A DNA stretch of 64,000 bases from Phymatolithon calcareum. Its lineage: Eukaryota; Rhodophyta; Florideophyceae; Hapalidiales. Shown here piece by piece: positions 49,858 through 60,859 of the stretch (positions within the stretch are counted from its first letter, which is position 1; each line of letters opens with the position of its first letter). The position numbers and the translations under genes are program-made. The stretch spans positions 682,001 to 746,000 of the forward strand of contig OZ345360.1 in NCBI GenBank assembly GCA_977006965.1, given 5' to 3'. The notes under the pieces were generated by a model. It saw nothing but the letters and a program-made list of their open reading frames with translations. It was not told the origin of the DNA and made no database searches.

Positions 49858-52708
49858 AGGAGACATTGACGTTGATCCGCCGAAACTTTTCAGCCGTCTT
49901 TCCAATTACATAGTTTATAACATGTTGTCGTCTCATGCTATGTCTAGTACAGGCTCGACGCTGAGAATGTCGAGGGCGTATGAACCGCCCCTGAGGTCGA
50001 GTTGTCTCGCCGTCATCTCTAGTACTGAATTGCCATAGTTGTGTTGATAAACATGAAATACACCTGGAATTATCTGGAAGCTTTGCCCGGAAAGCCCGAA
50101 AACAGCTTTACTATCGAAAGGAAAATGTATTTGGACGTCGTCAACTGAGGTTAGACCTGCTGCTGTTCTGAACCCGTAAACACAATGGAATCGACACATC
50201 GATAGAAGACGGCGCCTATTCGAGAGAGGGAAGTTCTCCCATAGGAAGCAGTTGGCCAGCAGTTCTTAGATCGCGTCTAACTCGCCATGCGTCATCGACA
50301 TCGCAATCTTGGAACGGCCCAGGGCAAAATCTTCCTCCAAATAAAAACTGGGTCCTCTGCCCTTCCTGGACCCAATACTGTATAATATACTATAAAAAGA
50401 AATACTGTACAGTATAGCCACAAAGATTAAGAGATATTTCTCGCGGTAGATATGATCATGTCTGCAGAAAGTTGCATTGTCGCAAAGCATCTGAGACCGA
50501 TGGTGCTTTTCGATGTGGAATAGACGTGCTCCAGCTTAGACGCCTGCTTCGCGCACAATCAAGAGTGGGTGGATGGCCATAACAACGAATACAACCCATG
50601 GATCGAGGAGTTCCGCTGTAACTTTGTGCATAATTGCTGAAAGAAAGGCAAAAAGTTGTCATTCCTCTTGAGTGAATCCTTACGAGAAGACAGGGGACCT
50701 GTTCCTGATTTTTTGCTCACTTTTCTTGACGTCACCTGCACGCCTAAGTAGAGTTATTGTATTTTGCGATGACCACAGTACTGTAGTCTCACTGTATTAT
50801 ATCTGTTGTACATCTGTTTGAAACAAGCTGTGATCTACAGTAGTACAAATTTATCCAGACATGGGCACAAGCTCGTGTGATTCCTCAAGAGAGCTGAGCT
50901 ATCGACACAATGCATCTTCCCATTTCAAAATCATCGGCACAACCGGTGAGTTTACCGGAAAGCTTTGCTCTCTAGCGTTGCTGTGTTGCGAGAATCAATG
51001 AGACCGATTCATAAAGTTGGTCGAGTGGAGCGGCAGCCAAAACGAATGGTTGCTGAGGCAATAACGGCAATAGATCATTCGGTAATTCAAGGGTCGACAC
51101 TGCCACACTGTGTTTTTGTCTCGGCGATCTGCTCAAGTTCGACTCCCCAAATATTCCATCACTCATGAAGAACCTTTTTTCGTCTAGAGAGTCGACAGTC
51201 TCGACGGATGACTTTTGGCGCCAGAGCGGACACTGTTCCGAAACAAGCGCGATCGCGCAGTACACATAAGTGATTTAGCGTCATTTACGACCGGTGCCGC
51301 CACGTCGCGCGATGCAAGTTTCACCATGTGGACCGCGGCCCGCCACGTTGGTGTAAGGCGCGACTTGGCCCTAGAATCTGTTAAAATTTACCCGATCGTC
51401 GTGCACAGCCGCCACTTGTATGGACTGTCGAAGCCCCGCTTCCACTCCCTTTGCCCCACGCTGTAATGCGTATGTTTCCCGGTGCGTGCTTTCCTATCGC
51501 TCACGGCGCGCATTGGCTCATCCGCCTTCTCCCCCTCCGGCCTTGCAAGGGTGTGCGGCATTTGGAAGTTTGCTATACAGTATTACGCATCCTTGGAACG
51601 CTTCGTCGACGCTGGACTGGGTGCGGAAGGGATAAGGAACGGGAGACGGAGGCTTGAAATGCACCGATCTCTGCGTGCGAGGACAACAATACTGTACATA
51701 ATTTAGGGAGTTAGCGAGGGAGGGAGATTGTAAAATTCCGCCCGCGCTCCCGCTGCGCTGTTCGAAATTGCCGTGTTCGATTGCTCGGCGGGAACCGCTG
51801 CCCACGGCAAAAGAGTTAGATCGCTTTTTCGCATGCAGCTCGGACGCCACTGCGGCGCGTGCTGATCGCTCGGATGTGCTGAAGTTTGCGTCAGGATGAT
51901 CCTGCACTGTAACCATGAAGTCGGGCGTAGAAACGTGAGTGCGGCCATTCGACCCACGGTATGTGTCCGCAATACTTATCGCCGAAGGCCGAGTGCTTCC
52001 CGCGTTCTTGCAACCAGTTCAAAGCAGTTGGCCACCTCGTTACATACAAGCGGCAGTCTTGAAACGTGCAACTGTAAAACTATCGACCCCGCCTTGGCAG
52101 TGGTGCACTGCTTTCGCCCATAAGAATCCATCCTCAGGAGTAATGCCAAAAGGGGGACTGTACAAAAAAGTGAACAAAAAACTAGTTCTGTGTAGCTTGG
52201 TGGCAGCAACGTTCGACAGCGCGGCAAACGGCAAGCGTATACCGGAAAATCAGAACGCAATTTTGGGCTTGGATCACTTTTGCGTCCAATAACGGCGCCG
52301 TAGGATTGAAGCTAGGGCTTTAGGGCCCTGCGCATCGCCGTTCCTGCGACCTAAGGGGTCCAGTGGAGAACCGAGAAGATGGACCGGGCGATCTAGCGAT
52401 CGTTTGATCCGATCGGGGCACGGCGCACCACTGGGCGGCACTTGGCACGGCACCGGCACCGGGTAATTTTTTAATTTTTCTCATTTTGTGCACGGCGCGC
52501 GTGAAGCCGCCTGGCGGCCCCGGTACGGCTTCACGAGTTGAACAACCCGCGCGGTCTGCACCACGCCCTCCATCTTGTGCAGCACGCGAGCCGTGGAGGC
52601 CGTGCCGAGCAGCGCATCTGTTTTCGGTCGGCTCACGTCACCCGCCCACGCACTCTCCGCCGTTGAGCCCCAACCTAGCACCGCCGTGCCCAACATCTTC
52701 GTCGGGCC
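49858..52708. other. Intergenic stretch upstream of the first zinc-finger gene
   Basis: 2.85 kb without a gene I can support. The left part is AT-rich with TACTGTA/TACAGTA words (about 50380-50420, 50770-50850). From about 51200 the DNA is GC-richer and may include the 5' UTR and promoter of the zinc-finger gene. Frames of 80-130 codons occur on both strands but overlap each other and show no motif. A 9-bp-arm hairpin (GTGAAGCCG / CGGCTTCAC) lies at 52501-52534. Confidence 0.4.
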
Positions 52709-55132
52709 ATGCAGCACGCCCCGCTTCACAACGGCCCGTCAAAGGCATCCGCTCAATCTCAACAATCCCGCCCACCGCGTCTCCCTCCGCCCGGAAGCGA
52801 TGCTCGTTTCTCCGGCGTTCCGGCCGCCGCATTAGCCGCTGTGGCCGCCACCGGTCAGGGACCCCCCCCGATTGCACGTTCGCGTGCCCCCATGGCCGCG
52901 CGGGCTTTGGAAAAGGAGAAGGAGCAAAGGGCGAATGCTTGGGTTCGCGGGGGTAATGCTAATGTAAATCCTGGTAGGGTGTATCCATCTTTGCAGGGTC
53001 ATGAGATGCAGGATGCGCAACAGCAGCAGCAACATGCCTCTCAACAACAGCAAGGTGACTATGACTTTCAACGAGCGCAATTGCTTTCCGCGCAACATGA
53101 CATCCCGTATCAGCCCAATGGTCTTTCCATGTTACCTAGTCAGGGCTATGGCGCTCCTCCGGGAACCCAGTATGGCAATGCACCGTTCTTCGATACACTG
53201 TCAAAAGTGTCCTCGATGAGCCCACAACAACAGATGCTGCCGTCAGCTCTAGACAAAGGCGTGACAACCTCCCCACCGCAACTTCATCAGAAGCAACAGC
53301 TGGTGCAGGATGAGAGACTGCTTATGTCGCAGCAGCAACAGCAAAGGCACTACCAGCAGCAACATTATCAACAGCAACAAGTGCAACACCACCAACAGCA
53401 GCACCCCACCCAACAGCAGCATCACCAACCCCAACAGCATCATCGCAATCCAATGCAGCATAAACAGGATTTATATCATCATGGTATCCCCGATCAGGAG
53501 AATGCACATTACCAGGCTTTCCGTCAGCAGCAGGACCTTCAGTTCCAACAGCAACATCATGCCCCACAACAATATCATCATCACGAGCAGATCCCGTCTG
53601 CACAGCAGCAGCAACATCCCGCTACTCAGGATCACCTCGCAGCGCATCATCAGCAAGCTTTGTCGCACCACATTCCCGATCATGCGCCGGCAGCGCAGCA
53701 ACATCTCTATCAAGATCTTCACCCGCAGCAGCAAGCAGGAAACCACCTGCTTATGCGCCAAATGCATTCACAACAGCAGCAACAGCATGCGAGCATGGCA
53801 GATACTCATCTCGATCATTCGTATGGACTTCCGCTCCCTGCCCAGGACCCTTCTGGGCTTCGCAAAAATCCGGCAGAGTTGCTTGCATGGGAAACTAGTG
53901 CAGCTGCCGGTCGCGGTGGGCCAGTCGTGAATAACTCGCGCGATGGTTCTGCAGACCATAATCCTGCTGCGCTCCTCCCGCAGCCGTTTGTACCGAATCC
54001 ACTCTTCGACATCGCGTTGACAGAGGTTCGTCAACCGCCTCCTCTTCCAGTTCATTCATCGCAGCAACATATGGTTGGACAACAGCAACCGCTAATGAAT
54101 GTGCAGCAGCAAGGTGTCCCGGCGCAGCAGAATGCACAACAGCCACATGGTCAACAGCAACCACAGCCACCGCAGGTACCGGACCAACGTCAATTGGTAC
54201 CGCAGCAACGCGCCACAGCCCAACGCCAGGTCAGACCACAGGCCCCAGTGCAACAGCAGCGGCCCCCGTCGTCGTTAAACGCGGGACATACTTCACAGGG
54301 AGGCCAACAGACAGTCCAGCAGCCACAGTCGGCCCGACGATCTGTCAAGCAGCAACCGGCGTTGGTGCCAAATGGTCGACATAAGCAACCGGTACAGCCG
54401 CCGGCCGATCAAGTGGCAGCGGCCGAGACGCAGCGTCAGCAGTCTAATACACCTCGTGCTTGTGCTGATAGCGCCGCAAATGGTAACAGGATTTCTGTGA
54501 ATGGAAACGGAAGTACCCCCGCAAACGGTCCTGCAAGTGGAACAGCGAATGGGACGGTCACGGCGCCAGTGCAGCAATCGCAGCAATCCCTCCCAGGTGC
54601 TGTCGGGGATGCCGCGCTCGCGGCACAGCCGCCGTCGTACTACAAGAATGTCCGTAAAGCCCCGCCGTCAGGAGCACAACAGAGCACGCCTCGCAAACGT
54701 CGTCTGAATGAACCGTCTGCGGTGGTTGAGCCAGCGCCAACTGTATCGAACCCGAACCGAATCGATTGTCAGTATTGCGGACAGGTCTTTGATCAGAAGC
54801 GTGTGCGAGACTTGCATGTTCGCACCATTCATGAACGATCATTCCCGTGTGACAAGTGTTTCTCCCTCTTCAAAACCAAGAGTGATGCTAACCGTCACAT
54901 GCGTATTGTGCATGACCGCGTCAGGCCGTATTCGTGCACGGAATGCAGTGCAAACTTCGCGGAGCGAGGAAAGCTTCGGCGGCACAAGCAAACGGTGCAT
55001 GAGAAATTGCGTCCGTATACGTGCCCTGTTTGTGGGGCGCAGTTTGGAGAGAGAGGAAACTTAAACCAGCATCAGACGAGCCGGCATGCCGGTGCTATGC
55101 TGAATAGTGCGACCGCCAACAGAGCTACGTAG
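52709..55132 (+). CDS. Gln/His-rich C2H2 zinc-finger protein with four C-terminal fingers
   Basis: 807 residues from ATG 52709. A Pro/Ala/Arg-rich head (~1-85) is followed by a very long Gln/His-rich region (~100-560) with many short CAG/CAA and CAC/CAT runs, then a Gln/Pro/Ala linker. Four C2H2 fingers start at residues ~686, 712, 740 and 771: CQYCGQVFDQKRVRDLHVRTIH, CDKCF..., CTECSANFAERGKLRRH and CPVCGAQFGERGNLNQH, joined by 'xxxRPY' linkers. The pattern is that of a sequence-specific nuclear regulator with a Gln-rich activation region; target genes cannot be inferred. Its first three fingers resemble fingers 2-4 of the convergent gene at 56162. Confidence 0.87.
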   Translation: MQHAPLHNGPSKASAQSQQSRPPRLPPPGSDARFSGVPAAALAAVAATGQGPPPIARSRAPMAARALEKEKEQRANAWVRGGNANVNPGRVYPSLQGHEMQDAQQQQQHASQQQQGDYDFQRAQLLSAQHDIPYQPNGLSMLPSQGYGAPPGTQYGNAPFFDTLSKVSSMSPQQQMLPSALDKGVTTSPPQLHQKQQLVQDERLLMSQQQQQRHYQQQHYQQQQVQHHQQQHPTQQQHHQPQQHHRNPMQHKQDLYHHGIPDQENAHYQAFRQQQDLQFQQQHHAPQQYHHHEQIPSAQQQQHPATQDHLAAHHQQALSHHIPDHAPAAQQHLYQDLHPQQQAGNHLLMRQMHSQQQQQHASMADTHLDHSYGLPLPAQDPSGLRKNPAELLAWETSAAAGRGGPVVNNSRDGSADHNPAALLPQPFVPNPLFDIALTEVRQPPPLPVHSSQQHMVGQQQPLMNVQQQGVPAQQNAQQPHGQQQPQPPQVPDQRQLVPQQRATAQRQVRPQAPVQQQRPPSSLNAGHTSQGGQQTVQQPQSARRSVKQQPALVPNGRHKQPVQPPADQVAAAETQRQQSNTPRACADSAANGNRISVNGNGSTPANGPASGTANGTVTAPVQQSQQSLPGAVGDAALAAQPPSYYKNVRKAPPSGAQQSTPRKRRLNEPSAVVEPAPTVSNPNRIDCQYCGQVFDQKRVRDLHVRTIHERSFPCDKCFSLFKTKSDANRHMRIVHDRVRPYSCTECSANFAERGKLRRHKQTVHEKLRPYTCPVCGAQFGERGNLNQHQTSRHAGAMLNSATANRAT

Positions 55133-56161
55133 GTCGAGCGATTTTCGAGCTCCAATGGTAGAAAATAACGCGCACCAATTTGCGCCTCTCCTCCTGTTTC
55201 ACTGAAGTTGCTCAGAAGTTTCGAGTTGCTAACCCTGTACTCATCGTACCTACACAAGTCGAACTGCGCTCGTCTCCGTTGTGTTTTTTGCAATTGTCGT
55301 GGTCTCGCGGATACTCGGTTTCAAGCCGTGTGTTCTTCTATCTGGCTTGGGAAACCCATTGTCGCGAGAGTGCATTCCGATCGAATGTATCACTCTGAAA
55401 CGCAATCCTGTTATCTTCTGTTGTGACGCCTCGTGCTGTCCAAGGGCTGAGACGAGTGTAAAACAAAAGCTTTTTGTGTTCAATTCGCAGTAGAATGTTG
55501 TGCCTTGCGAGTAAACTAATGAAGAATGCTGCATCTTGTGTAACATCTGCTTTCACCTCCGCATGTGTAGAAGAAAAGTCAGTGTCCTGGGTTGTTCGTA
55601 TTCTTTTCAACCGTCGATGCGAATGCTGAATGGCGTGCCTCACGATGTCGTTGTGCACCCGCTTGGAGCGTTTTGAGTAGCATGTAATTCTTGCTTCGGT
55701 GCTGGCCGGCTAGTATGCGGAGCCGCCTGGACACCACTGCAACTTTTCCGCTACGTTTGGTCGAATTAGGCCTGACCTGATTTGTTTTCGTTTGAGGACC
55801 ATGTGCTGTTCACAGCACATGACATCACGTAGGCATTAGGGTTTTTCTGCTGACATTCGGCAGTTTTGCAGTAAGCATACAATTTTTATTTCCAATGATA
55901 CACCGAAACGAAGAGACATCAGCCACGGACATGCGCATAGCTGTTCAAAATGGAAGAACACTCGATGGACCATCACTCTATTGTTAAAACAACTACTCTA
56001 TTCTATGCTAATTGAGTCTAGAAGAATGAGTGACACTATTGAGCGCTAAACTACCCCTTCCAGTCAACCAGCGCCCTCAGATCGACACGGGAAAAACAAA
56101 ACACGTACAAGTGATTGATGCACTTCGCTTTGGCGCGAACAGAAGGCAGTCGCTAGTAGCC
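55133..56161. other. Intergenic region between the two convergent zinc-finger genes
   Basis: About 1 kb containing both 3' UTRs. A short palindrome, CATGTGCTG-TTCA-type loop-CAGCACATG, is at 55800-55821. No gene is seen; frames here lack motifs. Confidence 0.4.
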
Positions 56162-57100
56162 TCATCTGTCATGCACAGGCATGTGCCGCTTGAGCTTGCC
56201 ACGCTCACCGAAACCTTTGTTGCAAATCTTGCACGTATAGGGCTTCTCCTTGCGCTCAACGGTGCGCACGTGCTTGTTAAGATCGGAGCGGTTCTTGTAC
56301 CGCTTAAAGCAATCGGAGCACTGGAATGGACGCAGTTTGTGATGAACCGCCCTGAGATGTGTGTCGCGTGCGTGCTTACGGCTAAACTTGCTTGGACATT
56401 CGGGACATGCGAACGGCTTACGCTTCCGGTGGATCTCATCGACGTGCTTGCGGAGATTTCCAGACTGTCGGAAAACCAGGTCGCACTCGTTACAGGGGAA
56501 CTTGCCGACAGGCTTGGTTTTCTGGACTTCTGGTGTGCTGGTTGTACCAACAGGAGAGTTCATAGCTGCTATAGATGACGGGACTCCGATAGCGCTATGG
56601 GAAGTGCGATGAGATGCAACAGTCATGTCTGAAAAGGTTGACCCTGTTGAAATTGTGGAGAGAGTGACATCCTCAATGGTTAATACATCATCCACTTCCA
56701 TGAAAGAGGATAAATACTCGAATGGTTCTTCTTCAAAATGTAAAGGTATACAACTTGTACCGTGCCCATTCTCAACACCCGAAAACAACTGCTCTTGCTG
56801 AACTTCGATATACCGCTGCAAAATGCTGCCCACAATCGACTTGTCGTTTGTACATGTTGGTGAAATCACATCAGCGTTCTGAGGAGTATCATTTGTTACA
56901 ATTGGAATGATGTCACTGGTTGCGGGTAAGTTTGTTGTCGTCTCATATGTGCTCAGGCCGGGAGAACTTTGGTCTGTCTGGGACAGATTGCGCATGAATT
57001 CCACAAAGCATTCGGAGTTAATGTCTCCCAGTTCTAGCTCAGAATGATATTCAATATTCCGCGAGGAATTAATGTCCAACTCGCACATTTGTGTGTTCAT
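56162..57100 (-). CDS. C2H2 zinc-finger protein with four C-terminal fingers
   Basis: 312 residues from the first ATG (57098-57100). The frame remains open upstream to about 57217 without ATG, so a short upstream exon cannot be excluded. Residues 1-195 are acidic and Ser/Thr-rich (for example FMEVDDVLTIEDVTLS), like an activation region. Four fingers begin at ~205, 233, 261 and 289: CNECDLVFRQSGNLRKHVDEIH, CPECPSKFSRKHARDTHLRAVH, CSDCFKRYKNRSDLNKHVRTVE and CKICNKGFGERGKLKRHMPVH. In finger 3 the last zinc ligand His is Glu, read clearly as GAG on the minus strand. Probably a nuclear regulator; paralogous to the gene at 52709. Confidence 0.85.
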   Translation of the reverse strand: MNTQMCELDINSSRNIEYHSELELGDINSECFVEFMRNLSQTDQSSPGLSTYETTTNLPATSDIIPIVTNDTPQNADVISPTCTNDKSIVGSILQRYIEVQQEQLFSGVENGHGTSCIPLHFEEEPFEYLSSFMEVDDVLTIEDVTLSTISTGSTFSDMTVASHRTSHSAIGVPSSIAAMNSPVGTTSTPEVQKTKPVGKFPCNECDLVFRQSGNLRKHVDEIHRKRKPFACPECPSKFSRKHARDTHLRAVHHKLRPFQCSDCFKRYKNRSDLNKHVRTVERKEKPYTCKICNKGFGERGKLKRHMPVHDR

Positions 57101-58942
57101 TTTGATTTTTGGGTTGCAGGCATTCCCGCTCGAAAACCAGGTGATCTCGTAGTTAGCGGTTTTCTTTTTGTTTTCCTTGAGGAATGTCAAGTTCAGGCCT
57201 TCCCCGCTCAACGTCAAAGTGCAGAGCGCTCTCAGTTCTCACTTGCATGCTATCCCTGAATACCGTGTTGACGATAGCTCGGCAAAGATGCATGGTTTAA
57301 ATTAGTTTGCGCTTCATGAGTCAAGTAAGATATTTTAGACATTGCGTCAAAGTGAATCATGAACATTGAAATGAATGGAAATAGAGTGAGAACAATACTC
57401 ACGAATACGTGGATTGAGACCTTTATTGTACAGGCATTACTGGGATTATCATAGGGGTTGTGAAGGTTTAGAGTTCAGCAAGGGGTACAAAGATATAGTT
57501 TCCTATTTTGAACAACATGTTCAAAAGTGTGGTGGCAAGACAACTCCATTACGTGCTTCACCAGTCATGAGCACTGTGTGAATCAATTGTGTCGATGACC
57601 CGTTTCAAGATCGAAAATGTTTTCGAAGGTCAATGGTGCCGATTGCGTGGCTTCGCTCCCGGGTTTTCTAACTTTAATGGCTCGATCTCAAAATGGGCGA
57701 CGCTGTAGCAAGGATCATTCACGATGCATCAAAAGTGATGCTGTAAAGCTTTGAGGAGATTGAACAATACAGTATACAGAATACTGTGCTGGGGCTGGTT
57801 TAGGTTCTTGGCACGGTACCTTCGGAGGTGCTCTCGCTCCCTAGATACCCCAGCACGCCAAATAATCGATAGCAACCAAGAGACCACCTTTATTACTTTT
57901 TTGGAGAGAAAGGTGGGCCATTTTGTATTTTGAAAGTCAATATCTCGGCTGCTTTTTTCCGAAAAAATCGAATCCATACATGTATATATGTACGACACCG
58001 GATTTCTCTCTAGAATTTGCTCTTTTATTCGGGGCAATTACAAAAACATAAAGCGTACAACCGTTCTTAACGCATCTCGTACGTTAAAGTTCAAGCGCTA
58101 GTAGTACGACGGAAGACACGCTACAAAAGTGATCATTTATGAAAGACTTTTCCCTTTCAACGCAACAGCTCTAAGTTTTAGTGCATATAAGATTAATGTC
58201 GAAGGCCATTTATATCTAATTGTGGAGCTGGTAATCCGTCGAGCAACCTATGTCAGCGTTCTCAGGCATGAAAGCACAGGCCGGAACAATTGTAAATTTG
58301 AATCATAGATCAATTCGCATCCCGGGAAAGTAAAGGCATGCGAAAGATATGAAGACCGACGCATGACAAAATGGCTGATCCTGGCTTAGTAGTTCTAGCC
58401 ATCGTGGTCATCACGGGAGCATCTTTTTAGTCTCTTTGTCAACCCTCGCACCCATTCTAATTTTGATCATTCACATCTAGTTCTCTCTTTATTGCCGAAG
58501 AGAAAGCCCGCTGCCTGGAATGTGTCAGATTCTGGGGGGAATTACCTTATTTGTTTGCAGAAGTAACACATGTCTTTGTCCTCGAGCATTCTGGGAATCC
58601 ACCACCTGCTCTAGATACGGATCCAGAAGTGGTACACCAGCTTTTCCTCCGTCATATTGGCAACATCGACTTAAATGCGTTCTGGACGCGGTATGGACAA
58701 TAGATAACGACACAGCTCTCTCCAAAGAGGTGTTCTGTTGTCGGTAGCTCTATCCTAATATTTATTGGGTGGTGCTTGTGCTGAGGAAAGCCCCCTTTTG
58801 GGTCATCAGAGTTTCCTTCAATTCTCGCCAACCTACGTGTAATTCGGACATTTGCAATACGTTTTTTACAATGATGCATATTTTAGATTAGAAACTTCTC
58901 AGGATAAGGATAGAAGAAGAAGAGACCAATTTAATCCTTTAG
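57101..58942. other. Gene-poor stretch
   Basis: 1.8 kb with no supported coding sequence. AT-rich in most parts, with a TACAGTATACAGAATACTGT cluster at about 57768. No tRNA or rRNA seen. Confidence 0.4.
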
Positions 58943-59045
58943 TGTCTACAGTAGTTGACGGGATGTTCCCTCAACTGAGGGAATGATATACAGTAATTTT
59001 TGCAAACGTACTGTAAGCTATCTATTATCATCAAGCTCATTGTTA
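58943..59045 (-). mobile_element. Solo end of a piggyBac-like element
   Basis: Starts TGTCTACAGTAGTTGACGGG after TTAG, then CCCTCAACTGAGGGAATGA and a decayed match to the inner region next to the transposase stop (ending ATCATCAAGCTCATTG). It corresponds to the right end of the family in minus orientation. The rest of the element is gone. Confidence 0.65.
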
Positions 59046-59417
59046 CCTTCGAAGCGGACTAGCCAATAGCGATGGAAATTATACCGTTACCATCAAGGCA
59101 AGTCGATGCCGTCGAGAACAACGCTTGGGCCGCGGGCTTGACGCACCTCATGCCAATTACTGCGAAATAGCCGCGTGGCTCATTCATCCATCGCGCTTAG
59201 CCAACAATGGTAGCGCGGATAGGCGCTGCACGCATTTTTTCCGTGCAGAGGATTTTTCTGCAGGGGCACAAACTGCATCCACGCACCACCTTGTCTGGGA
59301 AGAGCAATTCCTTTGGCATGGATACGCAATAGGCGTGATCGCACAAGTACCGCGTCGCCGCGCGCTGCGTTTGCACCTGCGTCAGAAAGAGGCGGCCCCA
59401 CCAAGTGAAGATGCAGG
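59046..59417. other. Short intergenic stretch before the polyprenyl synthase relic
   Basis: About 0.37 kb, GC-richer than the DNA to its left. Frames are present on both strands but show no motif; it may be the decayed 5' part of the relic that follows. Confidence 0.35.
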
Positions 59418-60265
59418 ATGGATCGATTCTGGGTCTTTCAATTTGCGGGGCACTTGCGCGATGCGGACTCATTCTCGCTCGCTGTCGGCAATCTGGACCG
59501 TCTGACGGGCGCTTTACTGGCGGCGGTACGCGTGCTGCAGCACACTCCATTAGATGCGGCGGCCGCCCATCTGCTCTCACTGCACGGGAAGCGCGTACGT
59601 CCGGTAATTGAAATCTTGATGGCACAGGCCGCGGCAGCAGCGTAATACGGTGCACAGGTGCCAATTCTGTCAAGTCAACGTCGACTCGCTGAGATTGCTG
59701 AACTGATTCATGCAGCCTCACTGCTGCACGATGACGTTATCGACGAAACCACAACGCGTCGCGGCGCCTCGTTAGCAAACGCGGTTTTCGGCAGTCAGCG
59801 TGCGGTCCTGGCAGGAGACTTTCTGTTCGTAGGGGCGTCCGCGGCACTTGCGCGACTGGGACACTGTGATGTCGTGGAAAGGTTTTACACTATGATCGGA
59901 CACTTGGTGCGTGGCGAGTTATTGCAAAAACGGGGCGGTGCAGCCGACGCTCCCGTGGGCGGGATTGGCGGGGCGACGGAGAAGGACGTGCGGCAGATAC
60001 GATAAGTCTTTTCGAGACGTATTTGGAGAACATGTTTTTGTAAACAGCGCCACTGGTCGCTCATTCCAGTGGGACGGTCGTCATGCTCGGCGGCCATGGA
60101 AAGGACCTCGCAGACACGGCATAGAAACACAGAGAGCACATAGGCATTGCGTTTCATATCGTGGACAATGTGCTGGACATGACTACGAGCAAATCGACGC
60201 TGGGCAAACCGTTGTGTGACGACTTGAGACAGGGACATGCTACGGCCTGCCCGCCGTGGCCTACG
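59418..60265 (+). pseudogene. Polyprenyl (solanesyl/decaprenyl-type) diphosphate synthase relic
   Basis: The plus strand keeps family blocks in order: NLDRLTGALLAAVRV, LHGKRVRPVIEILMAQAA, an in-frame TAA at 59643-59645, LAEIAELIHAASLLHDDVIDETTTRRGAS (first Asp-rich motif DDxxD intact), AVLAGDFLF, LVRGELLQ, then after a frame change YLENMF...SSGTVVMLGGHGKDLADTA, a further stop, HIGIAFHIVDNVLDMTT, LGKPLCDDLRQGHATA. The second motif reads DNVLD instead of DDxxD. At least three stops plus frameshifts make it non-functional. Active enzymes make the ubiquinone or plastoquinone side chain. Intact paralogues should exist elsewhere in the genome. Confidence 0.87.
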
Positions 60266-60279
60266 CACGCAATTGCAAT

Positions 60280-60600
60280 TGTCCTTGCTGGAGAGCCCTT
60301 TCGTCGGAGACAAACAATCAACGCAGGGTGCGGGATGTCTGAGTACTTCATTAGCGCACGGACGGTGGGGGCGGAAGCATTCATGAAGGTGCGAGGCTGT
60401 GCGACGTGCACCACGCGGTCGTTCCATACAACCTGTGATACACCGTCCTCGAGGTGGCGTTCGGTGCGGACGGCACCATCTCCGTTGCAGGGGGCGAATT
60501 CATCAACCACGGCAAAGTTGACATTGTGACGCGTGCTGTCGTACTGTGGACCGGAGCTTCCCAGACCGAAGAGGACGAGCGTAGAGCCGCGAGATACGGG
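60280..60600 (-). pseudogene. Peptidyl-tRNA hydrolase (Pth) relic
   Basis: The minus strand reads STLVLFGLGSSGPQYDSTRHNVNFAVVDEF, then VHVAQPRTFMNASAPTVRALM and YSDIPHPALIVC, the start, TRHN and PxTFMN blocks of bacterial-type Pth. The following D-D-L-D and GGHNGL blocks are replaced or scrambled (a SSHNGL piece occurs in DNA that belongs to the convergent polyprenyl synthase relic). The relic is therefore cut off at its 3' side. Pth recycles peptidyl-tRNA in bacteria and organelles. Confidence 0.7.
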
Positions 60601-60859
60601 CGCATATGCTGGCGCCGCCGACAACTCCTGTGATACGCATGTGCGCGCTACTTGGCGTGTCATGATCATTGGCCTAGGCTGGGGAAAAGGGGTGGGCAAG
60701 TTATTCCCTCACATATGAGATGCACAAAAGGAGACGGTGCGGGGTGCACGCCGCCGTTGGCGCGAAGCCATGCCTCGATTTTGGCGCTAAGGGCTCGCGA
60801 TGCATTGGCCTGCACTATCTGCCGAGAACACTCAATTCTCAGCTAAGTCTCATTAAATC
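60601..60859. other. Short spacer between Pth relic and NLR relic
   Basis: No gene seen. The Pth frame is open upstream to 60699 but without family motifs. Confidence 0.35.

Noticed and set aside
51518-52292. Overlapping frames of 117-132 codons upstream of the zinc-finger gene
   Set aside because: They overlap on opposite strands and have no motifs; their length is explained by the GC-rich composition.
53100-54300. CAG/CAA/CAC-rich stretch as a microsatellite
   Set aside because: It lies inside a continuous frame that ends in four good zinc fingers, and the codons are mixed CAG/CAA/CAC/CAT, so it is a coding Gln/His tract.
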